From: Acidobacteriota bacterium
GTDB lineage: Bacteria; Acidobacteriota; Terriglobia; Bryobacterales; Bryobacteraceae
NCBI GenBank assembly: GCA_018268935.1
Contig: JAFDVS010000009.1
Span: 63,307 to 127,306 of the forward strand
Length of the DNA: 64,000 bases
Direction: 5' to 3'
Shown here piece after piece: positions 56,707-64,000 of this stretch; position 1 is the first letter of the stretch; every line of letters starts with the position of its first letter. The notes below the pieces were generated by a model. It made no database searches. It saw nothing but the letters and a program-made list of their open reading frames with translations, and had not been told where the DNA came from. A program made the position numbers and the translations under genes.

Positions 56707-57326
56707 ACGAAATCTCCCAAAGCCGAGCGCATCTTTTGTGTGGCGCGAAAGAGGCAGTTCTTGGCCGCTTCTTCCGTCGTCCCCAGCGTCTCTCCGATTG
56801 CCCGCAGACGCATTCCCTGGTAGTGGCGCATCTCAAACACCATCCGTTCGCGGGGCGTCAATTCGCCCAGCACGCGCTCGATGCGCCCGCGCAGCTCCTG
56901 GCTCAACAGGTTGCGCTGCGGATCCCGGTGCGGGTTCTCTTCCGCCACCACGGCCATCCGGTCTAACTCGCCGTCCGATGTGGCCAGCGCCGACGGCTCT
57001 TCCTTCCGCACCTTGCGTTTCCGCAGGTGATCCAGGCAGAGGTTGGTCACAATCCGGTACAGCCACGTCCGGAAGCTGCAATCGAATCGGAAGCTGTGTA
57101 AGTTTTTGTAAACCCGGAGAAAAGTCTCCTGATAAATGTCAAAGGCGTCCTGCTCGCTCCGCAGGAGGTTTCCCGCGAGGCGGAGGACGCCTTGATCATA
57201 GGTCTCGACGAGCGTCTCGAAGGCGGTTTGATCGCCCGATTGCGCCGCACGGATCAGCGCCGCTTCATCCAGATTGGCGACGCCTCCCGGGGCGAACACT
57301 GTAGCTACTTCACCCTTGCCCGACAT
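56703..57326 (-). CDS. ECF-type RNA polymerase sigma factor
   Basis: A 207-residue sigma factor. Region 2: ALIRAAQSGDQTAFETLVET, RSEQDAFDIYQETFLRVYKN, FRTWLYRIVTNLCLDHLRKR. Region 4: LTPRERMVFEMRHYQGMRLR, AIGETLGTTEEAAKNCLFRA. It is coupled to its anti-sigma gene (ATGA) and heads an operon with DUF4097 and PDZ envelope proteins, so an envelope-stress role is likely. Two small palindromes surround the ATG and are listed separately. Confidence 0.93.
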   Translation of the reverse strand: MSGKGEVATVFAPGGVANLDEAALIRAAQSGDQTAFETLVETYDQGVLRLAGNLLRSEQDAFDIYQETFLRVYKNLHSFRFDCSFRTWLYRIVTNLCLDHLRKRKVRKEEPSALATSDGELDRMAVVAEENPHRDPQRNLLSQELRGRIERVLGELTPRERMVFEMRHYQGMRLRAIGETLGTTEEAAKNCLFRATQKMRSALGDFV

Positions 57327-57344
57327 ATGTCAGTCAATACTGAC
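57322..57344 (-). promoter_or_regulatory. Palindromes at the start codon of the ECF sigma gene
   Basis: GACATATGTC (57322-57331) is a perfect 10-base palindrome that contains the start codon. GTCAG-N6-CTGAC (57329-57344) overlaps it. Together they could bind a repressor or fold the 5' end of the mRNA. No promoter could be assigned in the 59 bases after rpsA, so readthrough from rpsA is possible. Confidence 0.35.
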
Positions 57345-57385
57345 GTGCGAGCGGAGAAAAGGTAACGAACTGTGTCCGATCCGCC

Positions 57386-59092
57386 CTAGGCGAGCGTCAC
57401 TTCCACGGTCTTCCGCGCCATGTCAAACGACTTGATAACAAACGGTCTCACTTCTCCAGGGCGCAGTTTTGGCGCAGTTGCGGCCACTTCCGCCGGGCCG
57501 CTCTTCCAACGCTGGGCCAGCATCGCTCCCAGGTCCGTAACGGCAACCTTCGGCCGGTCACTGGCTTCCGCCGCCGCGGCGGCCGCTGCCGGCTCATCCT
57601 TCGGAATCGGGCAGATGGCGGTAACTCCTTCCGCCAACTCCACTTTGGCCTTCTGCGCATCCACCGAAACAACGCGTCCGTTGACCGTGTCGCCGATCTT
57701 GTGCTCGGTCAGGAAGGTGTCCATCACCGTGGGCTCTAACTGCTTCATGCCCAATCGGATACGGCGCTTGTCCTTGTCCACTTCGAGAACCAGAACGCGG
57801 ACGTTCTGTCCGGAGCTGAGCACATCCTTGGGATGCTCCAGCCGCTTCTCGCTGGTGATGTCGGCGATGTGCACCATGCCTTCCAGCCCTTCGCCGAGAT
57901 CGACGAAAGCGCCGAATTTGGCCAGGTTCACCACCGGGACACTCTCCAGAATGGTACCCACGGGGAATCTCTTCTCGGCTTCATCCCAGGGATCGCCAAG
58001 AGCTTCCTTGAGACTGAGCGAAATCCGCTTATCGGCGGGTTTGATATCGAGAATCACCGCGTCGACCACATCGCCAACCTTGACGATGTCGGACGGCTTC
58101 TTCACTCGCTTACCCCAAGCCATGGAGCTCAGGTGCACCAGACCGTCCACGCCCGGCAGTATTTCCACGAAGGCGCCGAAATCCGCCAGTCGCACCACCT
58201 TGCCCTTGACCCGGTCGTTGACTTTCAGCGATTGCGTGGCCACCGTCCAGGGATCCGGCTGCAACTGCTTCATGCCGAGGGAAATCTTGCGCGTGTTGGG
58301 GTCAATCCGGAGGATCTTCACTTCCACCGAATCGCCCACCGAGACTATGTCCGCCGCCTTGACGCGATTCCAACTCATGTCGCCCACGTGGAGCAGTCCG
58401 TCCACCCCACCCAGGTCGACAAAGGCGCCGAACTCGGTGATGGTGCGGACGCTGCCATGAACCACGGTGCCCTCTTTGAGGTTTTGGAAGGCGGCTTCCT
58501 TCTGCTTGGCGTTTTCCTCTTCCAGCACACCGCGGCGATCCACTACCAAGTCCTCGTCGGCCACATCGAGCTTGGTGATACGGCACCGGATCTCCTGGCC
58601 GATCAGCTTCTCCATCTCGGCCGGATCCTTGGCGCCGCTGCGGGAGGCGGGCATGAATGCGCGGACGCCGCTGACCTCAACGCGTAGCCCCCCCTTCACC
58701 ACCTCTGTGACGGTTCCGGCGACAATCGCTTTTTCGGCGAATGCCTTCTCGAACTCCGTCCAATCGGTGGGCCGCTTCACGCGTAGCGTGGACAGTTCAA
58801 AGTAGCCTTCGCCGCGTCCGGTGATCATCACCGGAACGGCGTCGCCCACTTTGACGCGCACGTTACCCTTTGCGTCCTGGAACGGGGCGAGTGCAAGTAT
58901 GCCTTCGAGCTTGCGCCCGATGTCAACAACGATGTTCTCCGCGGTGACCGCTACTACAGTGCCTTGCAACGCTTCGTTCGGATCGGCCTTATGTTCCTGC
59001 TCAAACTGCGAAAGGATATCGCCAAAGGTTGAGGTCTCAGGTGCAGAAACCATTTCATCCTGGACCGGCTCGGGGGTATTGGAAACACTCAT
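57386..59092 (-). CDS. rpsA: 30S ribosomal protein S1
   Basis: A 568-residue protein with six S1-type OB domains. The best are domains 3-5: HGSVRTITEFGAFVDLGGVD, GLLHVGDMSWNRV; GKVVRLADFGAFVEILPGVD, GLVHLSSMAWGKRVKKPSDI; ESVPVVNLAKFGAFVDLGEG, LEGMVHIADITSEKRLEHP. Domains 1 and 2 (TVVAVTAENIVVDIGRKLEG, EVVKGGLRVEVSGVRAFMPA) are the ribosome-binding type. An Ala-rich C-terminal extension ends in RPFVIKSFDMARKTVEV. No Shine-Dalgarno is visible before the ATG, common for rpsA. Confidence 0.94.
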   Translation of the reverse strand: MSVSNTPEPVQDEMVSAPETSTFGDILSQFEQEHKADPNEALQGTVVAVTAENIVVDIGRKLEGILALAPFQDAKGNVRVKVGDAVPVMITGRGEGYFELSTLRVKRPTDWTEFEKAFAEKAIVAGTVTEVVKGGLRVEVSGVRAFMPASRSGAKDPAEMEKLIGQEIRCRITKLDVADEDLVVDRRGVLEEENAKQKEAAFQNLKEGTVVHGSVRTITEFGAFVDLGGVDGLLHVGDMSWNRVKAADIVSVGDSVEVKILRIDPNTRKISLGMKQLQPDPWTVATQSLKVNDRVKGKVVRLADFGAFVEILPGVDGLVHLSSMAWGKRVKKPSDIVKVGDVVDAVILDIKPADKRISLSLKEALGDPWDEAEKRFPVGTILESVPVVNLAKFGAFVDLGEGLEGMVHIADITSEKRLEHPKDVLSSGQNVRVLVLEVDKDKRRIRLGMKQLEPTVMDTFLTEHKIGDTVNGRVVSVDAQKAKVELAEGVTAICPIPKDEPAAAAAAAEASDRPKVAVTDLGAMLAQRWKSGPAEVAATAPKLRPGEVRPFVIKSFDMARKTVEVTLA

Positions 59093-59133
59093 GAGGGATA
59101 AATCGGGTCAGCCTTTATTTTGGCACAATCAAT

Positions 59134-60393
59134 GTGAGCATGTTGCAACCTCGTCAACGATTCGTACGGACGCAGGATTTTGTGTGGCTTCTCCTCTTCG
59201 GCGGGCTGGTGCTGGCAAGCCCTGAGCGCGAAGTCTATGAGATCGAAGTGCTGACCGCGCTGGCCATCTTTCAGGTCATGGAGCCGCGCATTCCGTTCTT
59301 TGCCAGCTCGCGCGGGATGATCGCCGCCATCGCCCTGAAGCTGCTGTTCGGATTTCTGCTGATGGGGTTCACGGGCGGCATCACCAGCCGCTACCACCTG
59401 ATCCTATTGCTGCCGGTGGTGTCGGCAGCCACCACCTTATCGTTGGCGGGAACCATCGCCGTGTCGCTGCTCGCCTGCGGATCGTATCTCATCTTTATCA
59501 CTCCGTGGTTCCTCGATCCAGGCCGTTGGGAGATTACGCCGGAGGGCATCGGCGTCTTGAGCTTGAACGTGATGTTCCTTCCTGTGGTGGGCTTTCTCAC
59601 CAATCAACTCGCCGAATCGAACCGCGTCCAGGCGCGGCGCTATCAACAGGCTGCTGAGCAACTCACCGAAGCGAATCGCCACTTGCAGGAGGCCGAAGCC
59701 GCTGTGCGCCGTTCCGAACGGCTGGCCGCAATCGGCCAGTTGAGCGCCGGCCTGGCCCACGAACTGCGCAACCCGCTGGGCACAGTGAAGGCCTCCGCGG
59801 AGATGCTCGCCCGCAACGTGCCCGCGGACAACGCGGTGGTGACCGAACTCACCGGCTTCATCTCGAGCGAAGTGGACCGCGCCAATTCGCTGGTGACACG
59901 CTTCCTCGATTTCGCACGCCCGCTGCAGGTCAAACTGGCGGTGTCTGACTTGACGGAGGTGCTCGACCGCGCCGTGAGCCAGATGGAGCGCCATCAACCT
60001 CCATACAGCGTGCGCATCATTAAGAACTACTCGCCCGATATCCGTCCATTCCCGTTTGACGCCGAACTGATGGAGCGTGTCGTCTACAATCTGCTGCTCA
60101 ATGCCGTGCAGGCCAGCCCGCCCGACAGCACCGTCACGATCAAGACCAAACCGGCCGAAGGTTGGGTCGAATTCTCCGTCATTGACCGCGGGGCAGGCAT
60201 TGAGGCCGCACATCGCGAAAGCATCTTCAATCCGTTCTTCACTACCAAGCGCGATGGCGTCGGGCTTGGGCTCGCGATTGTCGCCAGAATTGTCGACGAG
60301 CATGGCGGTAAGATTACGGTGGAGAGCGAAACCGGTGCGGGCAGTGTGTTCCGCGTCCTGCTGCCGCTTTCGGCTCCGGAACCCACCGCATGA
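59134..60393 (+). CDS. NtrB-like membrane sensor histidine kinase
   Basis: About 419 residues (GTG 59134, or ATG 59140 two codons later). Five or six membrane segments fill residues 15-175. The kinase core has the H-box RLAAIGQLSAGLAHELRNPL, N-box MERVVYNLLLNAVQASP, G1 VIDRGAGIEAAH, F FNPFFTTK and G2 DGVGLGLAIVARIVDEHGG. The small membrane sensor suggests a membrane-related or hydrophobic signal. The stop overlaps the response-regulator start as ATGA, so the two form a pair. Confidence 0.92.
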   Translation: MSMLQPRQRFVRTQDFVWLLLFGGLVLASPEREVYEIEVLTALAIFQVMEPRIPFFASSRGMIAAIALKLLFGFLLMGFTGGITSRYHLILLLPVVSAATTLSLAGTIAVSLLACGSYLIFITPWFLDPGRWEITPEGIGVLSLNVMFLPVVGFLTNQLAESNRVQARRYQQAAEQLTEANRHLQEAEAAVRRSERLAAIGQLSAGLAHELRNPLGTVKASAEMLARNVPADNAVVTELTGFISSEVDRANSLVTRFLDFARPLQVKLAVSDLTEVLDRAVSQMERHQPPYSVRIIKNYSPDIRPFPFDAELMERVVYNLLLNAVQASPPDSTVTIKTKPAEGWVEFSVIDRGAGIEAAHRESIFNPFFTTKRDGVGLGLAIVARIVDEHGGKITVESETGAGSVFRVLLPLSAPEPTA

Positions 60394-61766
60394 TGAAACG
60401 AATCCTGGTTGTCGAAGACGAAGACAAGCTGCGCCGCGTGATCCAACTGCAACTGATGTCGGCAGGCTTTGCCGTGGAACAGGCCAGTTCGGCCGAAGCC
60501 GCGCTGCCCTTGTTGGACCGCGCCGATCTCGTGTTGACCGATCTGAAACTGCCGGGTATGAGCGGGCAGGAACTGCTGGCCATCGCGCACCGCCAGAATG
60601 CCAACCTTCCGGTGGTGATGCTCACTGCGTTTGGCTCGGTGGAAACCGCGGTGGAAGCGATGAAGGCCGGTGCTTACGATTTCATCCCCAAACCCTTTTC
60701 CATCGACCATCTCATGCAGGTGGTGAATAAGGCGCTGGAGGTGCGTTCCCTCCGCGATGAAAACCGCGAACTGCGCGAGCAACTGGGGCACCGCTACCAG
60801 TTCGACAACATCGTCGGCCGCAGCCGCCCGATGCAGGAGATTTTTGCCACGGTGATGCGCGTCGCCCCCACCCGGGCCACTGTGCTGCTGGCCGGCGAAA
60901 GCGGCGTCGGAAAAGATTTGATCGCCCGCGCCATCCACTATCATTCCCCGCGCCGCGACCGCCCCTTCGTCAAAATCAATTGCACCGCGATTCCGGAAAA
61001 CCTCATGGAGAGCGAACTGTTCGGCTACGAAAAGGGCGCATTCACCGGGGCCGCCGTGAGCAAGCCGGGAAAATTCGAGCAGGCCGATACGGGAACCGCA
61101 TTTCTCGACGAAATCGGCGACGTCCCCGGCAGCATCCAGGTGAAACTGCTGCGCGTCCTGCAGGAGCGCGAGTTCGAACGCCTCGGCAGCAACAAGACGC
61201 TGCGCATCGACGTTCGCGTCATTGCCGCTACCAATGTGGACCTGCGCGCGGCGCTCGAACAAGGCACCTTCCGCGAGGACCTTTACTACCGCCTCAACGT
61301 CGTGCCGATCAACATTCCCCCGCTGCGCGACCGCCGCGAGGACATACCCTACCTCTCCAAACACTTCGTGGAGAAACTGGCGCCGGAGTTGGGCTCTGCG
61401 GTTGTTTCCATCAGCGAAGCGGCCATCGACGCCTTACTGCAGTATCATTGGCCGGGCAACGTGCGCGAATTGGAAAACGTAATTGAGCGCAGTCTGGTGC
61501 TTGCTTCCGGAACGAAGCTGGAGCCGGCGGACATCCGCCTGGACGCGATGCCCAAGGCCCGCGCCTCCTCCTCGCAGACCGCCAGCTTCACCTTGCCCGA
61601 CGGCATGTCGCTCGACGAGTACGAACAGGCCATCATCAAAGAGGCGATGAAGAAAGCCAACGGAAACAAAAGCCAGGCAGCGCGCCTGTTGGGCCTCACC
61701 CGCAATGCACTGCGCTATCGCCTCAGCCAGATGGGCATGGATACGCCAGAACCGAATCAGACTTAA
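60390..61766 (+). CDS. NtrC-family sigma54-dependent response regulator
   Basis: A 458-residue protein. Receiver: ILVVEDEDKLRRVIQLQLMS, phospho-Asp in LVLTDLKLPGMSG, MLTAFGSVETAVEAMKAGAY. AAA+ domain: Walker A LLAGESGVGKDLIARAIH, the sigma54-contact loop ESELFGYEKGAFTGA, Walker B TAFLDEIGDVPGSIQ, and R-finger region FREDLYYRLNVVPINIPPL. C-terminal Fis-type HTH: NGNKSQAARLLGLTRNALRY. All residues needed to drive sigma54 open-complex formation are present. A good sigma54 promoter in this window is at fliK; whether this regulator acts there is inference. Confidence 0.94.
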   Translation: MMKRILVVEDEDKLRRVIQLQLMSAGFAVEQASSAEAALPLLDRADLVLTDLKLPGMSGQELLAIAHRQNANLPVVMLTAFGSVETAVEAMKAGAYDFIPKPFSIDHLMQVVNKALEVRSLRDENRELREQLGHRYQFDNIVGRSRPMQEIFATVMRVAPTRATVLLAGESGVGKDLIARAIHYHSPRRDRPFVKINCTAIPENLMESELFGYEKGAFTGAAVSKPGKFEQADTGTAFLDEIGDVPGSIQVKLLRVLQEREFERLGSNKTLRIDVRVIAATNVDLRAALEQGTFREDLYYRLNVVPINIPPLRDRREDIPYLSKHFVEKLAPELGSAVVSISEAAIDALLQYHWPGNVRELENVIERSLVLASGTKLEPADIRLDAMPKARASSSQTASFTLPDGMSLDEYEQAIIKEAMKKANGNKSQAARLLGLTRNALRYRLSQMGMDTPEPNQT

Positions 61767-61837
61767 CAATCCTTTACAGTACGCACGGTAACCGCATCGC
61801 CCGCGGACGGTTCCAACCAATAGGAATCAAAAATACG

Positions 61838-64000
61838 ATGCGTGCAAGTCTGCTTTTCTCCATCCTTTTGTCCAGCATTCAGCCCGCCCTGCCAGCCGAT
61901 CAGGCGGCAGCCTTTTTCGACGACAGCGCGGTGCGCGAAATCCGCCTCTACTTCGAAGACCCCAACTGGTACAACACTCTCTTCCAGGCGCATTCCAGCA
62001 ATCCCGAGGACCCATATTTCCCGGCCCGCTTTCAATACGGAACTACGGTTATCGACAAGATCGGCGCCCGCTTCAAGGGCAACGCTTCCTTCCGCCGCGG
62101 TGGAGTGAAGAAATCCTTTAAGCTCGACTTCAATGAGTACGACGAGAACGGAAAGTTTCTCGGTTTGAAGAAACTCAACCTCAACAACGGCGATCTGCAG
62201 CCGGACTTCCTGCGTGAGAAACTGTTTCTCGACTTCGCCGGCAAATACATCGCGGCGATGCGCGCCGTGCATGTTCGCCTCTACGTCAACGATGTCTACT
62301 ACGGGCTCTATATCGCCGTGGAGCAGCCGGACAAGACGATGATGGAGAGCCGCTTCGGCGGCGACGAAGATGGCAACCTCTACGAAGCCGGCGAGATGAA
62401 TGCATCCATGGCTTATCTCGGCACAGACCCCGCGGCCTACCGGAGCGTGTTCGAACTGAAGACCAATGAGGAAGCCAACGACTATTCCGGGCTCATTCAG
62501 TTCCTCGACATCCTCAACAACACGCCGGCTGCGGAGTTGGAGTCGAGACTCTCCACCATTGCCGATGTGGACAACCTGCTCTACGGCATCGCCCTCAACA
62601 TCCTGTTCGTGAATCTCGACTCCTATGCCGGCTCCGCATCGGAATACTTCCTCTATCAGCGCACTTCAGACAAACGCTTCATTCACATCCACTGGGATTT
62701 GAATGAGTCGTTCGGTACTACCGGCGATGGATCGCCGCGCATCACCACTCCGGCAACCCTCGATGCGTTCTGGTTGCCAGGTTCCACCACGGCTACCGGC
62801 GGACGCCCGGGCGGTGGTGGCGGCGCAAACAACGCCCGTCCGCTGATGGAGAAACTGTGGGCCGTCGATTCGTTCAAACGCACCTATCTGCGGATGCTGG
62901 CTCGCATGACGCGTGAAGGCTTTGATGAAACCACATACACTGCGCGCGTGAAGCAACTCGCCGATCTGATCCGGCCTCACGTCATTGAAGATCCGAACAA
63001 GCTCTTCACCGCCGCTCAATTTGAAACCGCACTCAATTCCACCGTATCCAGCGGCCAAACTCCGTTGCTTGGTGTGACGGAGTTCATCCGCACCCGCCGC
63101 GCCTATCTGCGCCCTTGGCTCGACACACAGGCCCAACCCTCCGATGTGCGCCTGAATGAAATTGTCAGCGCCAACCCCGGCACGATGACCGATGAAGCCG
63201 GCGACGCCGATCCTTGGGTGGAGATTTACAATCAGGGGCCCGGCCCGGTGAATCTCTCTGGGCTCTACCTGAGCGATAACTCCGCTGTCCCAACAAAATG
63301 GGCTCTGCCCGCGCGCACCCTGGCGGATGGCGAGATGCTGGTCATCTGGCTGGACGGAGAAACGAACGAAGGCGCGGCTCACGCCAACTTCCGTCTGTCG
63401 CCGAGTAGCGGCGGTCTATTCCTCTACAACTCGGCTTCCGGCGCACAGACGCTGCTTGATGGCGTGCAGTATCCCGAACTTGCTGCGGGCCGTTCCTACA
63501 TTCGCTTGGGCAACTCCGGTGCTCGCTGGGCTTCCACCAACCTGCTCACTCCAGCCAAAGAGAATCCAGCCACAGGTGTGGATGCCTCCATCACGCCCGT
63601 TTCCCTGCGCATCAATGAATTCCTCGCCGACAACAAGACCACGCTGGTGAACCCCGACAAGGCCGATGCCTTCGATGATTGGGTGGAAATATACAATTCG
63701 AGCGATAAGGAAATCGACATGAGCGGGATGTACCTTACCGACAACCTGGCCAACCCAACGAAGTATCGAATTCCCGATGGCGTCAAGATCGCAGCTAAGG
63801 GCTACCTTGTCTTTTGGGCCGATGAAGAAACGAAACTCGGGCCGCTGCACGCCAGTTTCAAACTTGGCGCAAGCGGTGAAGAGATCGGGCTCATCCACAC
63901 CGATGGAGCGACCATCATTGACTCCATCACGTTCGGCCAGCAGCAGGCTGATGTGTCTTACGGGCGTTCCCCCGACGGTGGAGACACGTGGAAAACCATG
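61838..64000 (+). CDS. CotH-family (spore-coat-kinase-like) exported protein with lamin-tail domains (3' end beyond window)
   Basis: The frame is open from ATG 61838 (AGGA in front) to the right edge, 721 codons. Signal peptide MRASLLFSILLSSIQPALPA. The CotH kinase-like part shows IGARFKGNASFRRGGVKKSF, KLDFNEYD, KLNLNNGDLQPDFLREKLFL, NDVYYGLYIAVEQPDKTMME, GNLYEA and the metal motif FIHIHWDLNESFG. Two lamin-tail domains follow: VRLNEIVSANPGTMTDEAGD, ADPWVEIYNQGPGPVNLSGL and LRINEFLADNKTTLVNPDKA, DDWVEIYNSSDKEIDMSGMY. CotH proteins are atypical secreted kinases in Bacillus; in other bacteria the substrate is unknown. About 70 bases separate it from the regulator. Confidence 0.88.
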   Translation, partial: MRASLLFSILLSSIQPALPADQAAAFFDDSAVREIRLYFEDPNWYNTLFQAHSSNPEDPYFPARFQYGTTVIDKIGARFKGNASFRRGGVKKSFKLDFNEYDENGKFLGLKKLNLNNGDLQPDFLREKLFLDFAGKYIAAMRAVHVRLYVNDVYYGLYIAVEQPDKTMMESRFGGDEDGNLYEAGEMNASMAYLGTDPAAYRSVFELKTNEEANDYSGLIQFLDILNNTPAAELESRLSTIADVDNLLYGIALNILFVNLDSYAGSASEYFLYQRTSDKRFIHIHWDLNESFGTTGDGSPRITTPATLDAFWLPGSTTATGGRPGGGGGANNARPLMEKLWAVDSFKRTYLRMLARMTREGFDETTYTARVKQLADLIRPHVIEDPNKLFTAAQFETALNSTVSSGQTPLLGVTEFIRTRRAYLRPWLDTQAQPSDVRLNEIVSANPGTMTDEAGDADPWVEIYNQGPGPVNLSGLYLSDNSAVPTKWALPARTLADGEMLVIWLDGETNEGAAHANFRLSPSSGGLFLYNSASGAQTLLDGVQYPELAAGRSYIRLGNSGARWASTNLLTPAKENPATGVDASITPVSLRINEFLADNKTTLVNPDKADAFDDWVEIYNSSDKEIDMSGMYLTDNLANPTKYRIPDGVKIAAKGYLVFWADEETKLGPLHASFKLGASGEEIGLIHTDGATIIDSITFGQQQADVSYGRSPDGGDTWKTM

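Noticed and set aside
60084..61364. 426-codon minus-strand frame opposite the sensor/regulator pair
   Set aside because: Plus strand carries HisKA, receiver and GAFTGA motifs; the antisense product has none.

Overview
The window looks like a chromosomal segment of an Acidobacteriota member, most like the Bryobacterales/Solibacter group. This is inferred from gene content and was not tested by a database search. The evidence is GC-rich, very dense coding together with a TonB receptor carrying a carboxypeptidase-regulatory-like N-terminus, an SBBP beta-propeller protein, a DUF1501 / PSD1 (DUF1549-DUF1553) / DUF1080 operon, a Ser/Thr kinase fused to a PD40 propeller, and NtrC/sigma54-type regulation. 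No rRNA, tRNA, CRISPR array or insertion sequence was seen. No gap without a gene reaches 300 bases, and most convergent gene pairs overlap at their stop codons.

Layout. 1-10234 (minus strand): a truncated TonB-dependent receptor, a secreted SBBP/tandem-repeat protein, and a three-gene operon DUF1501 > PSD1 cytochrome > DUF1080. 10380-15993: a membrane glycosyltransferase translationally coupled to a HAD-UbiA fusion, then a methyltransferase, a secreted nucleoside hydrolase and a retropepsin-like protease. 16087-20040: a minus-strand operon of three poorly characterised proteins behind a clear sigma70 promoter. 20294-23422: an error-prone DNA polymerase (DnaE2/ImuC type) whose promoter is covered by a 20-bp palindrome.

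23371-26675 (minus) is the most interesting locus. A small Cys/Ser/Thr-containing peptide gene is followed by an APH-fold kinase and by one protein that fuses a HopA1-like domain to a LanC cyclase with all zinc ligands. I read this as a lanthipeptide-type RiPP operon related to class V systems. 26729-29497 is a Ser/Thr kinase with a beta-propeller. 29577-32026 is a MarR regulator with an old-yellow-enzyme/MBL-fold operon; identical 13-bp operators precede marR and the OYE gene. 32002-36561 holds a HIT-like nucleotidyltransferase with a probable frameshift, a small partner gene, a SorC-type regulator, a secreted triple-RidA protein and a LamG protein.

36527-53784 is a large flagellar region: flgF-G-A-H-I-J on minus, and on plus fliK-flgD-flgE-fliN-O-P-Q-R-flhB-flhA-flhF-fliA plus a second FliN/FliY-type protein. 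A near-consensus sigma54 promoter precedes fliK. 53775-57326 (minus) is an ECF sigma / HEAT-repeat anti-sigma / DUF4097 / PDZ operon. The window ends with ribosomal protein S1, an NtrB/NtrC-like two-component pair that could drive the sigma54 promoter, and a truncated CotH-family spore-coat-kinase-like protein.
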